Shown here: positions 7,885 through 16,497 of the stretch, piece by piece
Layout: each line of letters starts with the position of its first letter
Position numbering within the stretch: position 1 is the first letter of the stretch
NCBI GenBank assembly: GCA_946638615.1
Contig: CAMPBO010000003.1
Coordinates: 1 to 61,385, forward strand
Direction of reading: 5' to 3'
DNA: 61,385 nucleotides
Source: an uncultured Candidatus Saccharibacteria bacterium
GTDB taxonomy: Bacteria > Patescibacteriota > Saccharimonadia > Saccharimonadales > Saccharimonadaceae
Program-made: the position numbers and the translations under genes
The notes under the pieces: generated by a model
Database searches by the model: none
Told to the model about the DNA's origin: nothing
What the model saw: only the letters and a program-made list of their open reading frames with translations

Positions 7885-9195
7885 TTATTTTATCATATTA
7901 TTTGGATTTTGGGAAGAGTCTTTGCCTGAAACTGAGTTCTCGACAGTCTTTAAAGTCTTTTTGGTGCGATAAAGATAGTAACCGCCACCGCCAATACCTG
8001 CAATAATGATTGCTGCCATGAAGATTTCAAGCGGTCCAGTGTTAGGAAGCTCTTGGCATTCGGGAAGCTCAGGGTTGGTTTTACAATTTCTTTCTGGTAC
8101 GCCATCGCAATTTATTGTAACCGTAGAGGTGTCAGTCTTATTTTCAGTTGAGTTATATTTTACAGTGATGGTGTTTTTGAGAGTCCTGCCGCAATAGTCG
8201 GTACTGTCGGCTACTTTAGCTTGGTAAACTATTTGAACGAGCGCCCCTGGAGCAACGTCGCCGAAATTGTAGCCACTAAGATCGAGGATATCATCAATGA
8301 CTTTGCCGTCAACATTATTGACGTCAAAAATCTTAATACTGCCCGAACGAAGAGTTAAGCCATCATCATGGGAGTCCTGCATAATAACATTTGTAAGAGT
8401 GGTATTGCCAGTATTTTTAAAAGACACTTTGTAGGTCACATAATTACCAGGTTTGACGGTAACATTATCATACCATTTTTCGCCATCAATTGAGACCTGT
8501 TTATCAAGTGTGATATCAACTTTTTCGGCAATCAATGTATAAGTAATGTACCCAGAATATTCAGCACAGCCAGGAAGATTGCCAATTAACTTGTTGTAGC
8601 CAATCGGAGTCCCTTCTTCCGTAAAAAGCGTTGTTGGCAAAACTGAACCGTTAGAAGCTCCGCCATTATGGATAACAGCCGAGCCAGTTTTGTAGCGGAG
8701 AGAAACTCCTTCAGTTTTAGTTGTAACATAAGCTTCGTCCCAAACAGTTCCAGTTTGAGCATTATTTGGGCTTGATGGAGTAACGTAGCTCCAAGAAATA
8801 ATGCCGCTGATCATTCCCCTTTCGCCGACGTTTAGAATGGTTGGATAAGCAGAAGAAACTCTTGTATTGGTTGCCATACCATAGCCTGAAGCATTGGTGT
8901 TTGAAGCGGCATTATTGTGATAATAAATATAGACCTCATATTCTTTACCAGGTACGATTTCAATTTCGTCGCGATAAGCATCGGTTGAGCCAACTTCGCC
9001 AATACGAACAAAGTTACGCTCGTCGCCGACAGCAGCATTGTTTGTAATGGAATTAAATGTTGCATAAGGGGCTGGCGATTCGTTTGTATAAGTTTGTCTC
9101 TCGGGGCCCCATGCCGATGCACCCCAGAACGGAAGAAGTGCAAACAAAGCTGCAAGAACCCCTCCGACAGAAGTTATTAAATGCTTTCTGTTCAT
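7885..9195 (-). CDS. LPNTG-anchored surface protein with DUF11-like domain
   Basis: The start at 9195 is chosen because AAAAGGAG precedes it and it yields a clean signal peptide (MNRKHLITSVGGVLAALFALLPFWGASA); an upstream ATG at 9225 is possible. The 436-residue protein has an extracellular N-terminal domain, then a DUF11-like beta domain (VTYKVSFKNTGNTTLTNVIM), a cysteine-containing linker, and a C-terminal sorting signal LPNTG followed by a membrane helix and RTKK. The LPxTG form implies covalent attachment by a sortase, although some members of this lineage carry the motif on tails that extend further, as here (about 27 residues after the helix). Confidence 0.75.
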   Translation of the reverse strand: MNRKHLITSVGGVLAALFALLPFWGASAWGPERQTYTNESPAPYATFNSITNNAAVGDERNFVRIGEVGSTDAYRDEIEIVPGKEYEVYIYYHNNAASNTNASGYGMATNTRVSSAYPTILNVGERGMISGIISWSYVTPSSPNNAQTGTVWDEAYVTTKTEGVSLRYKTGSAVIHNGGASNGSVLPTTLFTEEGTPIGYNKLIGNLPGCAEYSGYITYTLIAEKVDITLDKQVSIDGEKWYDNVTVKPGNYVTYKVSFKNTGNTTLTNVIMQDSHDDGLTLRSGSIKIFDVNNVDGKVIDDILDLSGYNFGDVAPGALVQIVYQAKVADSTDYCGRTLKNTITVKYNSTENKTDTSTVTINCDGVPERNCKTNPELPECQELPNTGPLEIFMAAIIIAGIGGGGYYLYRTKKTLKTVENSVSGKDSSQNPNNMIK

Positions 9196-9237
9196 TTTTT
9201 CTCCTTTTAGGCTTAATATTTTCATAATTTTACCTGT

Positions 9238-10944
9238 CTAAAAATTGCCTCCATTATATATATTTGCACGTTCACCGACACCAGCGTTGGCGTTGGCAGT
9301 GGCAGCGGCGGCATTAGCTGAAGCTTGAGCATCGGCGGCAGCTTGAGCGGCTGCGGCAGTAGCGGCGGCGGCAGTAGCTTGTTGTTCGGCAGCGGCAGCG
9401 GCAGCTTGTTGTTCGGCAGCGGCGGCGGCAGCTGCTGCTGCAGCTTCATCGGCGGCAGCTTGATTTTCGATAACAGCCTGACGATCTGCTTCGGTGGCTA
9501 CAGCGTTAAAACCAGCCATAGCGGCAGCTTCAGCCTGACGTCTAGCTTCAGCTTCTTCAGCGACGCGACGTTCGGCTTCGGCCTGCTCAGCGCGAACCTT
9601 TTCAGCTTCGACGGCGCGTTCGGCATCTTTTTGCTTTTGCTCTTCAATAGATTTGAAGTTAGCTTGATCTTCATCCAAAGTTGACTTCGGTGTAATAATA
9701 TCGTCTAAACTCTGGACATCGACATTGTCGCCAGCGTACTTATTTTGTTCTTCTGCGCTCTTTGGAGTTAAGGTTCCAAAATTTGGTATTGGCGCTGGTG
9801 GAATGTATGAAGGAGTAGGAGTTATAATAGGCTCTGGATCTGAGACCGGAATGGGATCTGATGTTGGAATGGGATCTGAAATGGGCTCAGCAATAGGTTC
9901 CTCTTCGTCTGGAATAAACGGAATATCTACTGGTGGAATTTCAAAGTTTGGTTGGAAGCCACAGTAGAGATTAAGATCTAATACTTTGACTCTTTTACCA
10001 TCGACGGTACGATAAACGTCAACCTGAGCGGCGCCGTTGCGCTTGACTGTACTGTAGCCAAGATGCATTTCGTCTGGGGTCATAACATTATCGCCGTTTT
10101 CGTCAACAAAGTAAATGTAGTGGGAATGCTCTGTATCGTTTTCGTAATAATAGTCAAACTCAGCGTCATTGTTTATGAAGTTTTTGAGAGCACTAAGAAG
10201 CTTTTTTTGCATAGCTCCAGCTTCAGGGTTTTCTGGGTCGCTCATCAGGTCGTCAATTTCGGTTGGGCTCATGTTGGCAATGCCGAGATCGGCTTTCTCA
10301 TCTTCGGTAAAAGCGTAATAAACATAGGAGCTAAGTGCTTCAGGAGTACGCTCAGCAACTTCGTACCAGTCAGTTTTGGTTTTTTCTACATCGTTGAAAC
10401 AATCAGAGTAATCATAATCGTAGGCATTTTTGCTGGATTTATTTTCGAAATCTGCCCAGTGAGTGTAGTCGTAAGATAAGCGAAGCTGGTCTTTTTCGCT
10501 ATCATCTTGGAGCTGTTCGCTGGTAGGATTAATAGGCTCAACAATAGGTTCAGAAGAAAGACGAGAAGCAACAAAACCGCCAATAACAATGGAACCGGCA
10601 AGAGCAACAAGCGCTATCGTCTTCTTGAAATTCACTTTAGATTTAGCTTTCGCGAGATTAGCTGCAGACTCTGGAGAAAGCTCGGATGTTTCGACCGACG
10701 ATTCGGATGACGATTCCGAAGCTGAATTAATAGAACCATTGCCTAACCCCCCCTCCACGGATTGAATAATAGCCATTGCTGCGGCACGCTCTTGCTCAAG
10801 TTTATTGAGCTCTTGAGATAGTTCTTTTTTGCGAGCATCTAATTCCGCACTAGTGGCTTTTTCAGCACGTTCTCTGTCAACTATACGAGAGGTTTCTGGA
10901 CTTTTCCCCTCGTTTGGATTTGGCACATTTTCACCACTAGGCAT
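9238..10944 (-). CDS. Single-pass membrane protein with alanine-rich coiled-coil tail
   Basis: I do not recognise a family. The 568-residue protein has an N-terminal coiled coil (about residues 20-60, ELDARKKELSQELNKLEQER), one membrane helix (about 115-130, TIALVALAGSIVIGGFVA), an acidic extracellular part, a Pro-rich stretch with repeated DPIP units (about 355-390), and a ~170-residue Ala/Glu/Gln-rich tail dominated by poly-alanine with EQQ interruptions. The DNA for the tail is made of near-identical GCN repeats, including two copies of a 21-base unit around 9379-9421, so it may vary in length between strains. It overlaps the gene upstream by eight bases. Confidence 0.65.
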   Translation of the reverse strand: MPSGENVPNPNEGKSPETSRIVDRERAEKATSAELDARKKELSQELNKLEQERAAAMAIIQSVEGGLGNGSINSASESSSESSVETSELSPESAANLAKAKSKVNFKKTIALVALAGSIVIGGFVASRLSSEPIVEPINPTSEQLQDDSEKDQLRLSYDYTHWADFENKSSKNAYDYDYSDCFNDVEKTKTDWYEVAERTPEALSSYVYYAFTEDEKADLGIANMSPTEIDDLMSDPENPEAGAMQKKLLSALKNFINNDAEFDYYYENDTEHSHYIYFVDENGDNVMTPDEMHLGYSTVKRNGAAQVDVYRTVDGKRVKVLDLNLYCGFQPNFEIPPVDIPFIPDEEEPIAEPISDPIPTSDPIPVSDPEPIITPTPSYIPPAPIPNFGTLTPKSAEEQNKYAGDNVDVQSLDDIITPKSTLDEDQANFKSIEEQKQKDAERAVEAEKVRAEQAEAERRVAEEAEARRQAEAAAMAGFNAVATEADRQAVIENQAAADEAAAAAAAAAAEQQAAAAAAEQQATAAAATAAAAQAAADAQASANAAAATANANAGVGERANIYNGGNF

Positions 10945-11269
10945 TTTGACCTCCTAAAAATTCAGTTTTGTAATCTTGCATAGCTTTAGTAACAGTCTGT
11001 TCTAGGTCTATTCCACACCTTATAAAGAAATCCTTGTATTCGTCTTCAGATGGTTCTTCGTCACGATCGAACATTTGGCTTAATTCTGCGTTCTGCTCTT
11101 TACTGAGTCGACTAAAGACTGCAGTGCCGATTTTGTCATCAAGAGCCGTAATGCTCTTTTCTCTTAAATCGTTTAGCTCTTCGGCAGTATTAACTGGTAA
11201 GGGTTGTTGTTTGATTAGTTCGTCGATAAACTGCCCCAAAGTTTCTCGATCGATGAGAGTGTTATCCAT
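10937..11269 (-). CDS. DUF5663-like small acidic protein
   Basis: A 110-residue, acidic, helix-rich soluble protein (MDNTLIDRETLGQFIDELIK...) resembling the DUF5663 proteins of CPR bacteria; the function is unknown. A TAAAAT hexamer at 11276-11281 lies six bases before ATG, though without the TG extension seen elsewhere. Its end overlaps the start of the alanine-rich membrane protein, so both are probably one operon. Confidence 0.6.
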   Translation of the reverse strand: MDNTLIDRETLGQFIDELIKQQPLPVNTAEELNDLREKSITALDDKIGTAVFSRLSKEQNAELSQMFDRDEEPSEDEYKDFFIRCGIDLEQTVTKAMQDYKTEFLGGQNA

Positions 11270-11360
11270 AGCAAGATTTTATTTGATAATGTTGACCTTT
11301 CTGAAGTTTAGTTTAGCATAATCACAATCTTTGGTCAATCTTTTTATGTTTATTCTGAAA

Positions 11361-11393
11361 TCAAAAAACCGAACATTATGTTCGGTTTTTTGA
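11361..11393. terminator. Bidirectional rho-independent terminator
   Basis: TCAAAAAACCGAAC-ATTAT-GTTCGGTTTTTTGA: a strong GC stem flanked by A and T runs, placed after the 41-residue peptide gene on the minus strand. Confidence 0.85.
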
Positions 11394-11408
11394 TTGTAAT
11401 TTATGGTT

Positions 11409-11534
11409 TTATAACATGAAGGTCAGCATGGATATAAAGTTATACACCACCTGAAGTCCTTCTGTAATGATTGGGATAATTGGATATATTACATCGGGAA
11501 ATTCCTCCGTTAAAGTTAATATTAGTTCGTCCAT
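11409..11534 (-). CDS. 41-residue hydrophobic peptide
   Basis: A short reading frame (MDELILTLTEEFPDVIYPII...) preceded by AAAGGAG twelve bases before ATG. The product has an acidic N-terminus and two hydrophobic stretches, compatible with a membrane-associated peptide. It is the second gene of a two-gene unit that has a consensus promoter (11889-11917) and a strong terminator (11361-11393), which is why I accept it despite its size. No homologue is recognised; a toxin, leader or signalling peptide are all possible. Confidence 0.45.
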   Translation of the reverse strand: MDELILTLTEEFPDVIYPIIPIITEGLQVVYNFISMLTFML

Positions 11535-11596
11535 CTTATAAATGTACTCCTTTCGTTTATATAGGAAAACTGTTTGATTTATTTAATGACGGTGGT

Positions 11597-11824
11597 TTAA
11601 GCTACGAGTTTTTCGTTTCTACTGAAGACGGTAAGTAATTTATGCCCACGTTCCTTATTTAACTTACGGGCTTTAATTTTTTCTATACTTACATCGGATA
11701 CTTCAGCAGGTGATATATATTCCCTTTCTTGTCTGTCGGTGCCGTAGGTTTCAAAATCTAAATCTACGTCATCTCTCCAGCTAGAGTCAATTACTTGGTT
11801 TGGTATTTTGAGTTGTTCCGTCAT
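11597..11824 (-). CDS. 75-residue hypothetical protein of two-peptide operon
   Basis: A charged, soluble protein (MTEQLKIPNQVIDSSWRDD...) with an acidic first half and a basic second half ending KLLTVFSRNEKLVA. An A-rich leader with AAAGGAAAAC precedes the ATG. The promoter upstream is TTGACA-N17-TACACT. No family is recognised. With the hydrophobic 41-residue peptide following, the arrangement resembles a small regulatory or toxin/immunity pair, but nothing in the sequence proves it. Confidence 0.6.
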   Translation of the reverse strand: MTEQLKIPNQVIDSSWRDDVDLDFETYGTDRQEREYISPAEVSDVSIEKIKARKLNKERGHKLLTVFSRNEKLVA

Positions 11825-11888
11825 TTTTGTTTTCCTTTTTGTTTTTGTTATTTGTTAGAATTTTTATTTTATTTTCTAACTTGTTTTA

Positions 11889-11917
11889 AGTGTAGCACAC
11901 TTTGTGAAATTTGTCAA
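11889..11917 (-). promoter_or_regulatory. Consensus sigma70 promoter of two-peptide operon
   Basis: On the minus strand TTGACA (11912-11917), 17 bases, TACACT (11889-11894). The leader is about 60 bases and A-rich. This is one of only two clear -35/-10 consensus promoters I noticed in the window. Confidence 0.75.
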
Positions 11918-11977
11918 TACTGTTTATGCTATAATTTATGAAAATGTCAAATTCAACAGGGGTAAAAATTGAACAAA

Positions 11978-12001
11978 AAAATAGGCCCGAAGGCCTATTT
12001 T
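11978..12001 (-). terminator. Terminator of ileS
   Basis: AAAATAGGCC-TTCG-GGCCTATTTT followed by further T residues on the minus strand, a few bases after the ileS stop. Confidence 0.85.
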
Positions 12002-12006
12002 GGAGT

Positions 12007-14952
12007 TTAGATTTTTTCTAACGAGATCGTGACGTTTTCGCCGTTTAATTTAACAATCTCGTCATGAGCAAAGTTGGCGTCTTTTGTAAATGAGGCAACA
12101 CGAGCCTCGTTTAGAACATAGTCATCGTAGCCTTCTGGAAGCGCTATCGAAAGCGAGAGCTTAATTTGGTCATCCATACTAAGACCAGCGTTTTTGCGGG
12201 CAGACTGGATGGCGCGAACTAGCTCACGAGCATATCCTTCTCTCTTTAAGTCCTCAGTGAGGGTTTTATCCAGGATAAGCTCGGAAGCATTTTCGACAAT
12301 TTTGACGTTGACTTCTTCGGCGATAATAGTTTCGTAAAATTCATCAAGCTTGTTGCCTGGATAAGTGAGGCTTGCGAGCGGTTGGCGGACTTTGATTTGT
12401 TTCTCAGTGTCAGACTTCTGCATGCGAAGAGCAAGAGCACTCGCGATTATTTCGCGTGTGCGAGACATGTCTTCAAGAACCTCGACATCAATAGCTCCAG
12501 CTTCTGGCCAGGTCAGAAGATGAACGGATTCATCATTGCCAGTCATTTTTTGATATAGTTCCTCGGCAAGGAATGGTGTAAATGGTGCAAGGAGTCTAGA
12601 TAAATAAATTAAGACGTTATGTAGTGTGGCAAAAGCCTGTTCTTTGTCGGCGGGATTGTTATTTTTGGAAAAACGACGACGAGAGCGACGCACAAACCAG
12701 TTGGAAAGATCATCAATAAATAGTAAAACTCCGCTAAGGGCTTTTGGAATATTATATTCTTCCATACCAGAGGTAATTTCATCACGAAGTTGATACATAC
12801 GCGAAATGATCCAGAGATCAAGAGGGTTTGAGGACGAAATTTGTGAATCATCGCTATCAAAATTCTCAATCTCGGCATAGGTAGTGAAGAAATCATAAAC
12901 ATTCCAGATCATGGCGAGCTTACGATTGACGTCGGAGACGTCCTTGTCGAGAAGAGCGAAGTCTTCGCCAGAGAGAACTGGACTTGAGAGAAGCAAAAAA
13001 CGGAGAGCATCAGCAGAATATTGATCCATTAAAATATTGGGGTCGGTGAAATTACCAAGAGATTTACTCATTTTGCGACCATCATTCCCTGCCAGAGTAC
13101 CAGTAGTGATAACATTTTTAAAGGCATTTTTCGGACCATTTTTAGCTTTATCACCAAAGGCGCCAATTTCGACCAGAGCAGTATTGACAGCATGAACATA
13201 ATAGAACCAGGCGCGAACCTGACCGATGTATTCTACAATAAAGTCCGCGGGATAGTTTTGCTCGAACTTTTTCTTGTTTTCAAATGGGTAATGAAGCTGG
13301 GCAAAAGGCATGGAACCAGATTCAAACCAACAGTCGAGCACCTTTTCGATGCGGGTGAAGTGTTCACCATTGATGTCGAATTCAATTTGGTCAACCCAGG
13401 GACGATGATAGTCGTCAAGTTTCTTCCCAGAGAGTTCATAAAGTTCATTATAAGAACCGACGACTTTAACAGAACCTTTGTCACCCTTCCAGACCGGCAT
13501 GGCGGTGGCCCAAAAACGATCGCGACTCAAATTCCAATCGGGAGCCTGCTCAATATTTTTGGCGAAACGGCCATGTTTTAGATAAGCTGGGAACCAGTTG
13601 ATGTTTTCGTTCTCGGAAAGCATAAGCTGCTTTTGACCATCAATATCAAAGAACCAAGACGGGAAAGCGCGATAGATAATGCGCTCTTTGGAACGAGGGT
13701 TGAAAGGATATTCGTGTTGAATATATTCAATCTTATAAATGATTCCCTTTTCTTCAAGGACTTTGGCAATAAATTTGTTGCCAGCCCAGACCTGAATACC
13801 ATTTTCGTCGGTATCACGGACGCCAAGCTCATGAAGTTTTGTGGCCATTTCGGAAAGATAGTAACCATTCTCGTCAAGACAATCAACAAAATCAACTTTG
13901 TATTTCCCAGCGAGAACGTAATCGTCCTCACCGTAAGCTGGAGCAATATGGACAATACCAGTACCATCTTCAGCAGAGACAAAGTCGCCTGGAAGAACGG
14001 TGTAAGTATCTGGACGAATTACCGTACCCTTATCGCCACGGAGACTGAGATCGAAAAGACCGTCAGCAACTTCAATAATTGGCTCATAATGTTTGCCGAC
14101 GAGAGCAGTACCTTTGAAGGTTTTTTCGGGCTTTTTGCCTTCGAATAAAACTTTTGCTCGCTCCAGGGCTACAATAAATTTTTCACCATCTACATCGTAA
14201 ACACCATAATCTAAATCTGGGTTAATTGCAAGAGCCATGTTAGCTGGCAGAGTCCAAGGGGTCGTAGTCCAAGCTAGTAAGTAAAGGTTCGAAAATGCAT
14301 CTTTTAATCTAAACTTCACATATGCACTTGGATCGGTGACGACCTGATAGGCGTCATTATCCATCGTGACCTCGGCCTTGGAGACTGGAGTAGCAAATTT
14401 CGTATCATACATAAGAACTTTACGTCCTTCGTAAATCTTCCCTGCTTCATAGAGTTGCTTAAAAGCCCACCAGACGGATTCCATGAAATCTTTGTTCATA
14501 GTACGATAACAGTTGTCAAAATCGACCCAACGACCAATACGGTCGATAGTAGAACGCCAAGTTTCGGAATTTGCAACCATTGATTCGCGGGCTTTAATGA
14601 TGTAATCTTCAAGACTCCATTTAGTGCCAATTTCTCGGCGATCAGTAATACCAAGTTGTTTTTCAACAAAATTTTCGGCTGGAAGACCATGGCAATCCCA
14701 GCCCCAACGACGCTCTACATGGTAACCATTCATGGTCCAGTAGCGTGGGACGGCATCTTTGACAATAGAGCTAAGAAGAGTACCATGATGAGGATTGCCA
14801 GTAATGAACGGAGGTCCGTCGTAAAAAACATAAGATTTGTCAATTGGGCGACCTTCCACTGATTGCTCAAAAGTCTTGTTCTTTTTCCACCACTCAGCGA
14901 TGGCTTTCTCGTATTCTGCGGCTTTTCGCCTCTCTCCAGCTCTATATTTCAT
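12007..14952 (-). CDS. ileS: Isoleucyl-tRNA synthetase, type 2-like
   Basis: The 981-residue class I synthetase charges tRNA-Ile. Visible parts: Rossmann fold start YVFYDGPPFITGNPHHGTLL (residues ~41-60), the WDCHGLPAEN motif, the CP1 editing domain with TTPWTLPANMAL, the KMSKS loop (GRKMSKSLGNF, ~residue 625), and the anticodon-binding domain. The spacing and the RRWGWDCHGLP wording resemble eukaryote-like type 2 IleRS. The HIGH motif reads HHGT, so its last histidine is threonine. TGG-TATAAT lies seven bases before ATG; a terminator follows the gene. Confidence 0.95.
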   Translation of the reverse strand: MKYRAGERRKAAEYEKAIAEWWKKNKTFEQSVEGRPIDKSYVFYDGPPFITGNPHHGTLLSSIVKDAVPRYWTMNGYHVERRWGWDCHGLPAENFVEKQLGITDRREIGTKWSLEDYIIKARESMVANSETWRSTIDRIGRWVDFDNCYRTMNKDFMESVWWAFKQLYEAGKIYEGRKVLMYDTKFATPVSKAEVTMDNDAYQVVTDPSAYVKFRLKDAFSNLYLLAWTTTPWTLPANMALAINPDLDYGVYDVDGEKFIVALERAKVLFEGKKPEKTFKGTALVGKHYEPIIEVADGLFDLSLRGDKGTVIRPDTYTVLPGDFVSAEDGTGIVHIAPAYGEDDYVLAGKYKVDFVDCLDENGYYLSEMATKLHELGVRDTDENGIQVWAGNKFIAKVLEEKGIIYKIEYIQHEYPFNPRSKERIIYRAFPSWFFDIDGQKQLMLSENENINWFPAYLKHGRFAKNIEQAPDWNLSRDRFWATAMPVWKGDKGSVKVVGSYNELYELSGKKLDDYHRPWVDQIEFDINGEHFTRIEKVLDCWFESGSMPFAQLHYPFENKKKFEQNYPADFIVEYIGQVRAWFYYVHAVNTALVEIGAFGDKAKNGPKNAFKNVITTGTLAGNDGRKMSKSLGNFTDPNILMDQYSADALRFLLLSSPVLSGEDFALLDKDVSDVNRKLAMIWNVYDFFTTYAEIENFDSDDSQISSSNPLDLWIISRMYQLRDEITSGMEEYNIPKALSGVLLFIDDLSNWFVRRSRRRFSKNNNPADKEQAFATLHNVLIYLSRLLAPFTPFLAEELYQKMTGNDESVHLLTWPEAGAIDVEVLEDMSRTREIIASALALRMQKSDTEKQIKVRQPLASLTYPGNKLDEFYETIIAEEVNVKIVENASELILDKTLTEDLKREGYARELVRAIQSARKNAGLSMDDQIKLSLSIALPEGYDDYVLNEARVASFTKDANFAHDEIVKLNGENVTISLEKI

Positions 14953-14959
14953 GGTAAAA

Positions 14960-14965
14960 ATTATA
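14960..14965 (-). promoter_or_regulatory. Extended -10 promoter, leaderless start of ileS
   Basis: TGG-TATAAT on the minus strand, seven bases before the ileS ATG. Confidence 0.6.
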
Positions 14966-14997
14966 CCACATTTCCCTGTTAATTTAAAATTATTATA

Positions 14998-15684
14998 CTA
15001 TTTTTTGCTATGAAGATCCAGCTGGGTGTAAGGCAAAAGAATCTTGTGAGAGGCAAGAGTATCAATGATGACACCGAGAGAATCTCGACGAATCCGAAGT
15101 TGGTTCATGGGGTCACAAGTGATTTGAATTTGATAGTTTAATGATGAATTAGTAATTTCAGTAGGACCTTGATTTATCACAGAAGTAACACCGTTTAGCT
15201 TTTGGACATTTTTGGTAATTTCGGACATAAGAAGCTTGGCGGCGTCAGGCTTAATACGAAGCGGAAGCGGAGTCTGAAGATAAATATACCCAGTGACGAC
15301 CTCGACTTGATTAATATTGCGATTGGCAATAGAAACAATATTCATCGTGTTGATGTCTTGAATTTTAGTAGTACGAAGATTGATAGAAAGAACCTGGCCA
15401 ACGTTATCGCCAAACTTAATGACGTCGCCAATATCATAATAATTATCTGAAACAATTTCAAGGCCACGAAAAATATCCTTCATAGCATCCTGAAGCGCAA
15501 AACCAATAATGATTGAGGCAATGCCAACACCAGCTAACATTGACGAAACATTAATACCGAAAAGTTGTAAAACAATTAGGACAGCTATAACAATGATAGC
15601 GGCGACTACAATGCTACGTAACATGCGTAAGTATGTTTTACGTTTTTTATCTGAAAAGACCTTATCTTTTTTCTTTACGCCCAT
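14998..15684 (-). CDS. mscS: Small-conductance mechanosensitive channel MscS family
   Basis: Start chosen at MGVKKKDK (15684) because a TGT-TATAAT element lies exactly six bases upstream; the longer frame would run through that promoter and the preceding gene. The 228-residue protein has two membrane helices, the glycine/alanine-rich pore helix (SSMLAGVGIASIIIGFALQD), the beta domain (YYDIGDVIKFGDNVGQV) and a C-terminal alpha/beta vestibule. It would relieve hypo-osmotic stress. A second osmotic valve, MscL, is at 35140. Confidence 0.9.
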   Translation of the reverse strand: MGVKKKDKVFSDKKRKTYLRMLRSIVVAAIIVIAVLIVLQLFGINVSSMLAGVGIASIIIGFALQDAMKDIFRGLEIVSDNYYDIGDVIKFGDNVGQVLSINLRTTKIQDINTMNIVSIANRNINQVEVVTGYIYLQTPLPLRIKPDAAKLLMSEITKNVQKLNGVTSVINQGPTEITNSSLNYQIQITCDPMNQLRIRRDSLGVIIDTLASHKILLPYTQLDLHSKK

Positions 15685-15690
15685 GCTTAA

Positions 15691-15696
15691 ATTATA
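15691..15696 (-). promoter_or_regulatory. Extended -10 promoter, leaderless start of mscS
   Basis: TGT-TATAAT on the minus strand, six bases before the ATG at 15684, overlapping the stop codon of the thioredoxin-like gene. Confidence 0.6.
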
Positions 15697-15946
15697 ACAT
15701 ATAATATAAAACTTCGTTGATAAGTGGCAAATTACGACCTCGCCAAGAAGCACGAACTTCGCCGTTATTTCCGAGAGCTAAAATAGTGGGGTATTCGACG
15801 ATATCGTAAGTTTCACAAAAATTGACACTTTCGTCAGGATTCATGGTTTCTATTTCTCTACCAGTTTGACGACGAAAATTCTCAAGCCACTCATCGACAG
15901 CTCTTGTATAATCCTCTTTATCTCGATAAATACACAAAACACGCAT
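15692..15946 (-). CDS. Thioredoxin/glutaredoxin-fold protein lacking CxxC
   Basis: The 84-residue product has the thioredoxin-fold plan: strand MRVLCIYRD, helix, NPDESVNFCETYDIVEYPTILAL with the cis-proline YPT, then GEVRASWRG. The usual redox CxxC is absent; only isolated cysteines C5 and C49 remain. It may be a binding or regulatory fold rather than a disulfide reductase. TTAGGAG seven bases before ATG gives a good ribosome site, and it follows nrdR by only three bases. Confidence 0.6.
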   Translation of the reverse strand: MRVLCIYRDKEDYTRAVDEWLENFRRQTGREIETMNPDESVNFCETYDIVEYPTILALGNNGEVRASWRGRNLPLINEVLYYML

Positions 15947-15949
15947 GAA

Positions 15950-16480
15950 TTAACTCCTAACTGGGTCCTGTCGACTTTTCCTCCCTTGCTCCAAATTTTC
16001 GCAAGAGTTCTTCTCCAAAGTCGTTATCCGCCTATGAGCATCTCTTTGCTCTTTGAGAATGTTTTCGAAATCTTCAAGAGTTTTGAATTCACGAAAAACT
16101 GAGGCAAAACGAACATAGGCAACTTCGTTAGCCTCAGCGAGAACATCAAGAACAGCTTCACCGATTTGTCTAGATGTAACTTGATCAATCCCATAGCCGT
16201 AAAGAATGTCAGATGCTCGATTTACTACCTCTTCGACTTCAAGTTCGGAATTGAAAAATTTACCAACACTGCGACGAACAGCGAGAAGTAATTTGTCACG
16301 ATCAAAATTCTCTTTATTACCACTGCGTTTCAAAACAGTAAGTGGCGGCATTTCGATACGTTCATAAGTAGTAAAACGTCGGCCGTCGGAAGTCTCGCGA
16401 CGGCGACGAATCATAGTGCCATCGACAGTTTCACGACTTTCTAGAACTTTGCTATCCCCAATGCGAAGTTGTCGTTCCAT
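15950..16480 (-). CDS. nrdR: Ribonucleotide reductase regulator NrdR, zinc ribbon cysteines lost
   Basis: The 176-residue protein has the NrdR frame: a short DNA-binding ribbon (KVLESRETVDGTMIRRRRE...RRFTTYERIE) followed by an ATP-cone (LTVLKRSGNKENFDRDKLLLAVRRSV...EVAYVRFASVFREF). The four zinc-binding cysteines of the ribbon are all missing: the N-terminal MxCPxC is MERQLR and the ECxxC after RRRR is ETSD. NrdR represses reductase genes through paired boxes; two such boxes occur at 24584-24631. The last ~22 residues are encoded by a palindromic repeat element. It follows ftsZ by 17 bases. Confidence 0.85.
   Translation of the reverse strand: MERQLRIGDSKVLESRETVDGTMIRRRRETSDGRRFTTYERIEMPPLTVLKRSGNKENFDRDKLLLAVRRSVGKFFNSELEVEEVVNRASDILYGYGIDQVTSRQIGEAVLDVLAEANEVAYVRFASVFREFKTLEDFENILKEQRDAHRRITTLEKNSCENLEQGRKSRQDPVRS
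15963..16029. repeat. GGTCCTG palindromic element, copy in 3' end of nrdR
   Basis: GGGTCCTG, then stem CGACTTT/AAAGTCG enclosing CTTGC/GCAAG, then TTATCC. It shares 5' sequence and layout with the copies at 44701 and 58748 and lies within the nrdR reading frame (about codons 151-173). Confidence 0.55.
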
Positions 16481-16497
16481 GTCGTAAACCCTTTCTT

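Noticed and set aside
9325-9684. Gly/Ser-rich 119-codon frame opposite the alanine-rich tail
   Set aside because: It is the complement of GCN repeats and has no other support.
11938-12021. 27-codon plus-strand frame behind an extended -10 (TGC-TATAAT at 11930-11935)
   Set aside because: It covers the ileS terminator and the start of the ileS antisense strand; the -10 is probably coincidental to the AT-rich divergent region.
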